Positions 47,225-58,031 of a stretch of 64,000 bases of DNA are shown here, in pieces. The position numbers and the translations under genes are program-made. Source of the DNA: Rosellinia necatrix (lineage: Eukaryota > Ascomycota > Sordariomycetes > Xylariales > Xylariaceae). Within the stretch, counting starts at the first letter, position 1, and the number at the start of each line of letters is the position of its first letter. The notes below the pieces were generated by a model, which saw only the letters and a program-made list of their open reading frames with translations, ran no database searches and was not told the DNA's origin. Location: the NCBI GenBank assembly GCA_021209875.1, contig JAGYVD010000004.1, positions 124,001 to 188,000 of the forward strand. The letters are read 5' to 3'.

Positions 47225-50135
47225 TTTGTGATGGTTCTCTCGTTAGCATGTCAGCTTCCCACCCTCTCCTTTCTTTGCTGGCTAGTCCGATCAACGGCAG
47301 AAATGTTTTTGTTTCTATTCCTGTATGGAACGAGGATTGTGGCGTTGAGTTCCTTCCAGCCTGAGGGCACCAGCGGTTTGTTTCAGAACCCTGAAGCTCA
47401 AATAACCAACGAATACATGCTGGGTATGACGGTTTAGCCAAGGGCGTCTGGTGGTATCGTAGGGGGCGACCGTACTGAAAGTGACTTTGTCGGATCTTTC
47501 GAGGGTAAAATCTTGCCTAGGTCGGCCAAGAGCAGGCGAGTTAGTCCAAGCCGCCCAACAAGACGCTACAACCAGCCAAGACTGTATAATATGTCCCAGA
47601 AGGACGCCACATGGGGGCGGTGTTGCAAGAAGGCAGTCAATTACTGAAGAAGAAAAAAGGGTGTAACAAATCATAAAGCTCTCCGTTTCAGGACGGACGA
47701 CGGTGGCTCGACACGACATTTGTTTGGTGTACACAGAGCAGGAAAGAAAGTAGACCTGCACTGTATTATGTAAGATCGTAGGAGTGGTTGGCTGCCCCCC
47801 CGACTGACACTGGTGATATTTATACATATGGCCTCGACTACCCATCAGAGCGGCTTGCAGCCGGAGTTACTCGTGCATGGCATGGACCAGTGTCGGCTAG
47901 TTGCCAATATCTCGGACAGGTCAAGCATATGATATATGAGACGTGCCCCGATGTATATCATCATTCCGCGGCTCCACGGACGACGGATTGGACGGGATCT
48001 GGACTGGATACTGCAAGGGCTGGGGCTATTTTTTTTTTCTCTTTTCGTGATGCCGGGCGGAAGGGTGGGATTGGCAGATGCTCCGAGGATTCCTGGTCTC
48101 GGCAGTGGCTGTGTTTGCGTTGAGACAACGGCTTAATGACGGTGGGCCAAGATCTGCCGAGATCTGCCATGGCGGACCACCTTTTATCTAAAATGCCATG
48201 TATGTTATACGTAGTACGTGTAGTTATACATAAGTGGTAACTATATGTGCAGTAGTACTCAATAAATCAGATACGCTACCTAAAGGGAGAAATAAGGGTT
48301 TGTGCGTTCAACGCTGGGCTCTGCTCCGACAACGATATATACCGGCCGGCATGGTTTGTCTGTCGGCCTGACAATCTGTTAGTCTATCTGCCGTCCATCC
48401 GTCGATCTGTCTTGATGACTGGAATGCCGCCACATACGTGTGGTCTTGCCTGAGGCCACGGAAGGGTAAAAGCTCGGTGGTGGGACAATTTTCAAGAGGG
48501 AAAACTGGTGTATGTATTCTGAGGCATCTATGTAGTACAGCTAGTCCTTAGCTTGGCTTGGTGTAGACAGTAGTGACAACAAACACACCAGGACACTAGG
48601 ACCTGCACCAAGTAGTGTAAGTGCCTTGGGCTGGCCGCAGTTGGGAATTGATGCCTTTGACCTAGAGGCAGATGGGAGGGGAGGACACCACCTACCTCAT
48701 AAGATCTTGGGTAGAATTGAAGGGGATTGTTGTCGGCACTGTATCCCGAGGTAGCTTACCTGCACGCCCTTATTTTTAGTGGAGATCTACCCGGTCAGGC
48801 CCCTGAAAATCGTTGGTAGCCGATGACTTTTTTGGTCCAGGCAATCTTGGCAATTAAATGAAGCCAATCGATTTCCATCAAAATTGTACATGTAAGTACA
48901 TATAACACACATCCATACATTAGGTAAATAAAGAAGGTGGATTGACAGCAGGAGGAAGTATTGTGGTACGTACAATGTAAGATACACTGTACCCTATACT
49001 TTAGGCAGCCTCAGGACTTGGTGATAAGAGAGCATATAGATAGGTACCTACCTACTTACCTGGGTAGGTACTATACAATAGGTGGTAGGTAACACACATG
49101 TGTGTAGTAAATGCAACAATCTTGAGTACCCCCACCGGGTAGGTAGTGTACCTATTGACTTGGAGTGCACGATAACTACCTGCTTCATTAACGTACACTA
49201 CCTAAGTAAGTAGTTGCCCACATGTACCAAAGCTGCCAGACGTCAACACTAGTACTACCTAGAAGGCTTTGGCAGGCGCAGATGTTTGCACTAACCAATG
49301 TCAATACAACCAATAGAACAAGCGTGTTCTAGGCTGATCAGGCTGATCAGGGGTAAAGGGTTAGTCCCACTTTCTTCTTTATAACGGGTTGTTAACACTC
49401 CCCTGTCCTCTGTCCTGTTCTATGGCAGGTACATATGTACATCACTCCTTAAGGCAATGCCTAACCGAGTATGTGTCTAGCACCTGTAAAGCATGTACCA
49501 CAGTAACCGCTTAGGTTGAATGCCTTCACAAGGCAGCGGATACTATTGGAACTGCCAAGTGAAGGAGTGCACGCCATGGTTTGTACCCCTGCACCCGAGA
49601 GGTACCTGCCATGCACTAGCAAATCACAAGGTAGGCACTGTACTCTGCCCAGACCAGCCCAGGCGCGATTGAGATGACCTCGTATTTCAATCACCCTTTT
49701 TCTCCCCTTCACCCTCTTTCATATCTCGACCTCAAAACCCTAATCAGTTCATTCCTTTGCGTTTTGTCTCCCCTTTCCAACCCTTTCGACTGCGTCATTC
49801 GGTTGGTTAGCTTCAACGGCAGGAAGCAAACACACGACACTCGTTTGGTCACCTATTCCCAACTATACCACGCTCCTTACTCTCTCCCGTACTGGCACCT
49901 TCAGGTACAAGCGTCGCCACAACTCCCCCTCGGTCATTTGCCACGCTGTTTAACAATCCGATTTAATTCCCCTCGACGTCTTTCTTCCGCTGTCTTTTCG
50001 CAGAAAGGAAGCCCAATCAAGCAAACCAGCAGGAATTACAGGCACAGCTAGCACACCACACCACTGCTACTATCCGCCCAACTTTTCCATCACTCGCCAA
50101 ACCCACGACAGCCACGCTAGATCAAAATAGCCACC
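47225..50135. other. Intergenic spacer, including a long leader for the GH72 gene
   Basis: About 2.9 kb without a supported gene. T run at 48030-48040; CTAC/GTAG cluster at 49040-49080 and 49140-49220, and a short direct duplication of GGCTGATCA at about 49332-49350. The C/T-rich 49680-50130 part directly before the GH72 start looks like a promoter and long 5' leader, so the frame at 49674-50051 is not called. Confidence 0.5.
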
Positions 50136-52010
50136 ATGGGTTTTCTACGCAAGGCCTTGGCCTCAACCTTGATGCTGGCGGCCGCTGATGCCGCGTTGGA
50201 GCCCATCGTTATGAAGGTAAGCCGATACACGGGAGAGAAATACAAACCCCTCTCAGCAGCTGTTATGTAACTCGTCAACTAATGCATATATGTGGACATA
50301 GGGATCTAAGTTTTTCACCAAGAGCGGTGATCAATTCTACCTGAAGGGTATTGCATACCAGCAGGAGGGTGGTGCTGGCCCTGGTGGTGATACCTCCAGC
50401 AGCAGCAACACCTATACTGACCCTCTCGCTGACGAGACAATCTGCAAACGTGATGTTCCAATTCTCGAGAAGCTTGGTGTCAACACGATCCGAACCTATG
50501 CTATTGACCCTGAGGCTGACCACTCGGCCTGCATGAAGTTGCTTGATGCTGCTGGAATCTACGTCATTGCTGACCTGGGTGAACCCGCCTTGTCTATCAA
50601 TCGAGACGACCCTAGCTGGAATACCGAATTGTTCGACCGATACAAGGGTGTCATTGACAACCTGGGTGCCTACAGCAACGTCATTGGTTTCTTCTCTGGC
50701 AATGAGGTCACAAACAATGCAACCAACAGTAAGTCAACAACATGTCGAACTATCAACCCCGATAACCAAAGACAACGCCCACGAGGTGTTGCGTTATTGT
50801 CACCCTGAAAGAGGACTAACAGATTTGCAGCACCTGCTTCTGCATATGTCAAGGCCGCCACTCGTGACACCAAGAAATACATTGCCGACAAGATGTCTAA
50901 TGGTGGCCGCTGGATGGGTGTTGGCTATGCCGCCAATGATGATGCCGAGATCCGTGTTCACATGGCCCAATACTTCAACTGCGGTGACCAGGAAGAGGCT
51001 ATCGACTTTTGGGGCTACAACATCTACTCGTGGTGCGGCAAGAGTAGCTTCGAGAAATCTGGATATGATGTTCAGGTTGAGTTCTTCTCTAACTACTCGG
51101 TGCCTGTTTTCTTCGCTGAGTATGGCTGCAACACCGTCGGTGGCGCCGAAGGCCGTCTCTGGGACGACACCACAGCCCTATACTCGGACAAGATGACTGG
51201 TGTATTCAGCGGTGGTCTTGCCTACATGTTCCACGAAGAGAAGAACGACTACGGTGTGGTCAAGGTCACCGGTAACAAGGCCGAGACCATGAAGAACTTC
51301 GATGTCCTCCGAACCAAGCTCGCTGCCGTGGAGCCGTCCTCTACTTCCATGAGCGCCTATAAGCCCACCAACTCCCCCGCTGCTTGCCCCCCAGTTCAGG
51401 AGAACTGGAAGGTTGCTCAGAACATGCCCCCTACGCCCGATAATGACCTCTGCGAGTGTATGTTCAACTCGCTTTCGTGCGCTCCCGCTAGCAGTCTTAA
51501 GGAGAAGGATTTCGGTGAGGTTTTCAACTACATTTGCACAAACGACGCAAACGCCTGCGCTGGCATTAAGCGTGACACAGAGTCTGGCGTATACGGCCCT
51601 TACAGCATGTGTAGCCCTAAGCAGCAGCTCGGCCACGTTCTCGATGCTTATTACAACAACCAAAACCAGGGTAGCTCTGCCTGCGACTTCGAAGGCAAGG
51701 CAGCGATTCAGAGCAGCCCCAAAGTCGCTACTTCGTACGTTAAGCAGTCCGATCCCATTGGTCCGTTAGATATACTAATTAAAACTACAGGTGCGAGGCT
51801 TCGCTTGAGAAGGCGAGCTCTGCTGTAGCAGTGGCGGCCACTGCTACTGCCAACGCTGGTGGTTCTAGCTCTGGATCGGGTTCCCAGACGAGCGACAATG
51901 CCGCCCCTGGTACTATGCCTTCGGGACCCCTATTCACCCTGGGCAGCATGGCTGTTGGTGCCTACATGCTGGTTGCTCTGGGCGCCGGCGCTGCCATGGT
52001 TGCCTTGTAA
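50136..52010 (+). CDS. GPI-anchored 1,3-beta-glucanosyltransferase (GH72 with X8/CBM43 domain, Gel/Gas family)
   Basis: Cell-wall enzyme that elongates beta-1,3-glucan by transglycosylation at the outer plasma membrane. Exons 50136-50216, 50302-50728, 50831-51734 and 51791-52010 give 543 aa. Residues 1-20 are a signal peptide (MGFLRKALASTLMLAAADA). The GH72 domain spans about 25-330: QFYLKGIAYQQ, VNTIRTYAIDP, the acid/base E162 in FFSGNEV and the nucleophile E266 in VFFAEYGCN. The Cys-rich X8 domain follows (DLCECMFNSLSC ... SACDFEG, then SCEASLE), placing this in the Gas1/Gel4-like branch. The Ser/Gly stretch and hydrophobic end (GPLFTLGSMAVGAYMLVALG plus AGAAMVAL) form the GPI signal. The ATG has a CCACC context. 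I give no paralogue number because Gel1-Gel7 cannot be told apart safely here. Confidence 0.96.
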
Positions 52011-52616
52011 TCCGCCTACCATGTGATGGGCTATCTCAATCAGGCATCTGCACTAATTTCCTGTCGACTTCGTTGCGCAATTCCCCGGATAGACGGCCAT
52101 GGGATGGTGCGATGGCCAGGTATGGGTTCGGTTTTGTGTGCTTGCTGGCGTAGCCTCTTCGATATTTGTAGGATAAATATGTTCTTGCAGCTATTTCTAA
52201 GGGCGGCGCTAGAGGCTAGACTATGATGCCATGGTGCTCTTCTGTTGACTCGTTTAAGTAAATACCACGTTCTGTTATTTCCCTGCGGAAGTCGCTATTC
52301 TTTCTGTGAAATTGTTTACTCATCTACTCTCGCGGCTTCTCATCTTAACTCCACGTAATTCAGATATTATGTGACTCGTTGCAAGTTATGCACAAGCCCG
52401 TATTCATCAAATTCGGGGAAGATTCGAATGAACTTTGGTTGAATGCAGGTCTACAGCCCATGTCGGTGAGGCTCGGTGGCACTCGTATGTTTGTGCTCCC
52501 TATCTTTGATGGATGACTAACAACCTTCCAGTTGATTCAAAGGCTCGTTAAAGCTGCCAAATTCAGCACTGGCCATGAACCGATCTATATACGCTGAACG
52601 CCTCAGCATTATCTAA
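52011..52616. other. Convergent intergenic region, GH72 / LDAH
   Basis: About 600 bp of 3' sequence from both genes; no gene and no repeat seen. Confidence 0.5.
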
Positions 52617-53880
52617 TCAGGCAGTGTCGAACATTTCCATAATCCACCCGTGGACTTTCTCTGCGACAACTTCGCTATGCTCTAAATGGATAATTTCTTC
52701 CCGTTAACCTTCTGTGTGTGCGGGCCGGGTCGCTCATAGCCACGACGGATCCATTTTCACCCATCTAAAGGGAAATTCAGGAGGGAAAAAAGAGGGGAAA
52801 AAGAGGAAAGAGTATGGATATAAAGCTAGGAATGTCTCACCAATACAGAAGGAGTGAGGGATATTCCCCTCGTCCACCACGAGACGAGTCCTCTCGTCCC
52901 GCGCCGACCGCTTCCGGATGAACTCGTCGCGGTAGTGGTCCGCGACCCAGTGGTCCCGGCGGCCGAAGAAGAAGTAGAATTTCGGCGCGGCGACCCGGGA
53001 CGGGCGCGCCTTGGCGACGTCCTGCGTTATCTCCCAGAGCTCGTCGTCCCATTTGTCTTCGCCTATCACGCGCATCTCATCTTGGAGAGAAAGAGAGCTC
53101 GAGTTAGCACAAACCGGATGACAGAGCAAAATAACAACACATGATAGAGAAGAAAAAAAAAACCCCCTGCAACGTACCCATGCCAAGATGGAGAGCCTGC
53201 CAGACGCCATCACGGCTCTTGAGCCACCGCGCCGTGACATCCGCGGCGTGCGGTGGGAAGCCAAGGGCGCGGCGCACGAACCAATGCAGTACGCCGTGGG
53301 GCCACAGGCGCAGGAAGCCCTGGGCGATGCGGTAGGCGTTGGCGCCCAGCAGCGGGATCTGGCTGAGTGTCTTGAGCCGCCAGCCGCTCGGGGAGTCAGC
53401 GATGTGGTCGATGGTCGGGAACAGGAGGACGCCGGAGGCGATATTCAGCCCGGCGGCCAGGGCCGGGTCCCGCCGCACACGCTGGCATATCTGCAGCGCG
53501 ATGTACGCGCCCACGGAGTGGCCCATGAGCAACACGCGGTCGTACGGCCTCCCGGCCGCCCCCTCCAGCCCGGCCGACCCCACGCACAGCCGGCTGACGG
53601 CGTGGAGCATGTGCCGGATCTGGTACTCCAGGTCGTATGGCTCCCGCCGCGCCGTGAAGGGCTCGTGGTCCCCGTCCGTGAAGCCCGCGAAGTTCTGCCC
53701 GTGGATGTGGAAGTCCACGGCGCTGGACGCGGCGCCAGCGTCGAGCAGGGCTCTCAGCCCCGACAGGAACGGGGCGTAGTAGCCGATCAGCCCCGGGTTC
53801 CCCGGCACCAGGAATATCAGGACCTGTTGGGCGCCCCCGCGACTGGCCCGCGGAGGGTAGGATAGGCGGTCGACCTCCAT
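52617..53880 (-). CDS. Lipid droplet-associated hydrolase (LDAH/C2orf43 family)
   Basis: Alpha/beta-hydrolase of the LDAH family, found on lipid droplets; its natural substrate is debated. Exons 53880-53178, 53080-52841 and 52681-52617 sum to 336 codons (335 aa), normal for the family. Landmarks are the oxyanion region VLIFLVPGNPGLIGYYAPFL, the nucleophile S122 in LMGHSVGAY, the acid Asp in FFGRRDHWV and the His in NIPHSFC. The spliced joins LGM-DEMRVIGEDKWDDE and SFCI-E-HSEVVAEKVHGW are both in phase with GTACGT and GTGAGA donors. The first exon is very GC-rich, so long antisense frames (53188-53865) are shadows. It diverges from the PlsC acyltransferase. Confidence 0.92.
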
Positions 53881-55863
53881 GGCGAAGCTGGGCCTGATGA
53901 ATGGGGGCTATTGGGCAGGCGTGTTGTCACTGGGCATCTGGTATATATACACCTTGCTACCTGCTAATGGGTAAGTATTTCGTTCATTCTATGTAAATCA
54001 ACGTCCCCGTTTGCCCTTGGTTTGGGTCAAAACTCATGTCTGGTAAGGAGCAAGATACTAAATAAATCACATCTAAAGATACAATTTATACTTAGATTTA
54101 TCTAGATATAACTAGGGCAAATTAAATCTCTTTCTTTTCTTTTCTCCCGCACTATTTTTTGAGAAAGGGAAAAAGTCGAACTTACTGGTGTGATTACTGG
54201 CAGCCAGCAGCTTTTTTATGAATGCTGACATCTACCGTTAGCAATATCTATTGGGTAGTGTATGTTTTACTGCCTCTTGACAATTTTTGATAGCTTCGCT
54301 AGCCAGCATTGGTCATGCAGCATCCAGGCACGTAGGCGGGTACCTGAGGATATGCGCCGAGGCATTCGGTGTGTTAGGGTGTCCGTCTCCCGGCCCTATC
54401 GGGGCTATCGGAATGCAACGAATGGAACTGTGAATGCGGGGCACTGAAAGGTTGATTCGCCTGCAGACAGCCCCGGACGCTGGCGGCACACGATCAGGTC
54501 ATCGGATTGGCACCTACAGTATAAGTATCCACTCTTATCCCTACCTCAGGTATGGTAGCGCGTAGATAGGTCGGTAACGCTGCCAGGCACCGACATCGCC
54601 ATCACCTGTGCACCCATCGTCATCTACATACACTACCTGCCTACCTTCTTCTCTTATCCATCGCCGCTAGCTACAAGCCCCCACCATCACCACGACTCAT
54701 ATTTACCAAGCACCATTATTATCTGTCCAACGAGCTGCCGGGCTGCCTTGGGACAAACACTCGGAACTAGGTACTTTTTTTTCTTTCTATTTTGTTGTTG
54801 CTTACAGACGACGACGACAACGACGAGGGCCCTCCTCTCGTGGGTTACCGTTATCAGGATAAAACGCCTCGTGCCTGTTCCCCTCTCCATCCACCCTCAT
54901 CCCTCCCATCCTGCTGCATCTCTGTTTCCCGCCGCCGACGAAGCCGTGATAGCAGCCTGAGTCAGTCATCCCACCTCTCTTGCATCCCATGTACGGCCCG
55001 AGACTTTAGTCCTCGCCTGACACCTCTCCACGTGTCTATAAAGCAGCAGCCCGTTCCGACGCAGCCATTCCCAACGCAGCCGCTCCCAACACAGCCGTTC
55101 CCGACCCAGCCGTTCCCGACCCAGTGCTGTGCCTTACCTGCCTTACCTGCCTTACCTGCCTTACCTTGTCTGCATTACCTTGCCTGACCTTGCTACTTCG
55201 AACTACCCGGGCATCCAAGATGATGATTCGCATTTGCACCTAGGGTTTGTACACTAATCCCATCTACTCGGGTAGCCCCCCACCAACTACCTACACTAAC
55301 CCTACCTACCTGCCCATAACTATCCGTGCTTGATGCTTGAAATACAATATACGCTGCCAGCCCATACAATCCACAATCAATGCCCTCCCGCTTCAATGCC
55401 TCTCCGCATATGTACCTAGTGTGCAAATCCTACACCCTGGCTGGACTTGACACCTGGCCAGGCAGCCTTGTTATTATTACAACTGCTATTATTGGTTATT
55501 CCTCTTATACCTGTTGTTTACCTCGTGACCCCCCGAGCATTCTGCCTAGTCTTGCTTGAACTGCTTGCGATGGTCCAATAGTCTGCTAACCAGTGTACTT
55601 TTCGCCTTGACAGGATCACTTATCACTTCTCTCTCTCTCTCTCTCTCTCTGGTGTGATTGTACTGCTCGTCATTTATCTCAACCGCAGCCCACCATATTT
55701 CAACCCCTTAAACCACTTCGTCGTGCCGACTTGTGATCTCACGATATAGGATGCCCTTGCCCGAGTGCCTTCATCCGAGCAGAATCCGATAGCTTCGTAG
55801 CCCTGAATCCAAATATTCCAGCACACGCTTCCTTTGTCGGCCGCACCCTCACCCATTGACAAG
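53881..55863. promoter_or_regulatory. Divergent spacer, LDAH / acyltransferase, with leader repeats
   Basis: About 2 kb. It holds a CAGCCGTTCCCGACC-type minisatellite at about 55061-55122, CTTACCTGC tandems at about 55132-55168, and a (CT)n run at about 55628-55650, all within 850 bp upstream of the acyltransferase ATG. No gene is supported; the frames at 54748-55187 cover the repeats. Confidence 0.5.
55061..55168. repeat. Two adjacent minisatellites (CAGCCGTTCCCGACC-like, then CTTACCTGC)
   Basis: Imperfect 15-bp units with CAGCCGTTCCC/CAACGCAGCCG variants, then four units of a 9-bp CTTACCTGC repeat. Confidence 0.75.
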
Positions 55864-57328
55864 ATGACGACGTCGAAGCTGCGGCAGCGCCCGCAGTCAG
55901 CCGAGATTCCTAAACTCGATCTCGGCACCGGCGTGTCGAAGCCTACCCTTCTCGATCCTCAGATCGGACATCCTTCCGGCGAGGCCAAATACGGCCGCTT
56001 TAGGTCTCTTCTGCGAGCCTTCACCTTCTCTCTATACTTTGGTTCCGGCATTCTAACGTGCGTTCCCCTGTTCATACTGTTGACTGCCCGCTTTCGAAAC
56101 GTGCGTGTTCTAACCCGTTATACGCAGTATACATATATCGCAAATCCTCGGCGCGCCGTTATACCTGATTAACCGCGATTTCTACGATGCATATATGTCG
56201 TTGACCAAGGCATGCTTTGGCCTACTGATCACCACAATGACCCAATGGTGGGCTCCCACTGTCATCAGGATTAGTGGCGATGCCTCGGTTGCTGGGCAGT
56301 TAGGCTTGACACCAGATGGCCGGGTGCAATGCAATTTCCCAGAGCGCATGGTTTTGATTGCGAACCACCAGGTGAGTTGGTACTGCCCCCTCTTGTGGCA
56401 CCGAACCCGTACCGGCACTCGTCCGTTCTGGCCGACTCGCTGACTCCGATAACCGTGGCAGATCTACACGGACTGGTTGTATCTTTGGTGGGTTGGGTAC
56501 ACGAGTAACCCCCAGATGCATGGACATATATATATAATCCTCAAGGAGTCGTTGAAGTGGATACCGGTTGTCGGGCCCGGATGCATGTTTCTTGGGTTTA
56601 TCTTCATGTCGCGCAAGATGTCCGTCGACCGCCCTCGTCTCGCGCACCGCCTCGAGAAGCTCAAAACAGAGCGAACCGACCCCGAAGGGAACAGCTTCCT
56701 CGACCCCATGTGGCTTTTGCTTTTCCCCGAAGGCACCAATCTGTCGGGCAACGGGAGGAGGAAATCGGCCAACTGGGCTGAGAAGAGTGGGATCCGAGAT
56801 GCACAACACCTCATGCTACCGAGAAGCACCGGCATGTACTTCTGTCTCACCGAGCTCCAGGGGACCATGGATTATGTCTACGACTGTACTGTAGCATACG
56901 AGGGCGTCCCGTAAGTGACAAAATCTCATATGGAAACGGTTGGGGCTGGATACTGACAAAGATTCCGTAGTCGAGGTGGGTATGGCGAGGACTACTTCAA
57001 CTTGTCGAGTACATATTTCCAGGGTCGCCCCCCGAAATCAGTCAACTTCTACTGGCGTCGCTTTGCCATGGCCGATATACCCCTGGATAGTCAAGAAGCT
57101 TTCGATGAGTGGCTCCGCGAGCGATGGTACGAGAAAGACGCGCTCTTGGAGCAATACGTTTCCACGGGTAGATTTCCCGCCAACGGTGCCGGGATGAAAG
57201 GGCACATTGAGACCGAGGTCAAGACACAGCACTGGTGGGAGTTCATTAGGATATACTTGATGGCCGGGACCTTTGGGCTTCTGTTTAACGTTCTTCTCAA
57301 GACGGTCCGTTTTTTGGTTCGGGCTTAA
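55864..57328 (+). CDS. PlsC-type acyltransferase (1-acylglycerol-phosphate acyltransferase-like, Cst26/LCLAT group)
   Basis: Membrane acyltransferase that moves an acyl group from acyl-CoA to a lysophospholipid; exact acceptor unknown. Exons 55864-56057, 56128-56371, 56462-56910 and 56971-57328 sum to 415 codons (414 aa). The NHX4D catalytic motif is NHQIYTD (H145, D150), split by the second intron exactly after NHQ. The acceptor-binding motif FPEGT lies at 234-238. Hydrophobic segments flank these (LLRAFTFSLYFGSGILT and a C-terminal LMAGTFGLLFNVLLKTVRFL). DWLYLWWVGYTS and ILKESLKWIPVVGPG are typical of the LCLAT1/Cst26/Psi1 group rather than short soluble AGPATs. The ATG at 55864 follows ACAAG; an apparent earlier start at 55834 is a TTG and is rejected. 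Confidence 0.92.
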
Positions 57329-58031
57329 TTGGGAGTTAATTGCATGCGACTCTGTTTTCTCAGCGAATGCGAAATCATCCGGCGTGATAGGGTTTGGGTC
57401 GGCGTTTGAACTGGGTAACGGGTTGACGGTTCTGGGAGGGACGGACCGAGCTGGTGACACGGGCGGAAGATACCACGAGTGCGAGAAGGGGGGATTAAGC
57501 CGAGTAAACGCATCGGATCGGAGTCTGACTTATTTTTATCATACCGCGCCCGCATATAGGCCCGCCACAAAGAGGTGGCGGGGTTGTTGCATTTACACAA
57601 CTGCCAGCCAGGTTAATCCGAGATACACGGCTACATGGCCCTACTCTGCTCTACTATGAAACTATGAAACAACAAGGGAAGATTCTACTGCGCGGGTGTC
57701 TTTGGATTTATAATGGGCTGGTCTAGTGTGATCTGTAACCGGCCGCGTGCGGAAATGGACGACTTCGAAACTGTTTGTATTAATGCCTCGCGTTTGCTAA
57801 AGCAAACAAAACTGCAGCAGGGCAGGACAGGGTAGGCTGCTGGTAAACCCCACTAACACTAGCAAGGCCGCGGTGTTTGAGGGTTGCAATCAGACCACAT
57901 GATTATTCTGATTATTTTGAATTATTAACTATATGATTATGGTAGTTAAGCTAGAATATAGCCGCTACAAACCCCGACAAGGGGGGCCGGGGAGGAGGTG
58001 AATTATACCCCGTTGTAATGTGGCCCGTCGG
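57329..58031. other. Convergent intergenic region
   Basis: About 700 bp between the acyltransferase and nucleotidase genes; AT-rich at 57895-57965. No gene seen. Confidence 0.5.

Noticed and set aside
53188..53865. Plus-strand open frame of 225 codons opposite LDAH
   Set aside because: Antisense to a recognised hydrolase exon; composition follows the GC-rich coding strand.
55834..55863. Earlier start for the acyltransferase
   Set aside because: The codon is TTG; the ATG at 55864 is 30 nt on and in the same frame.
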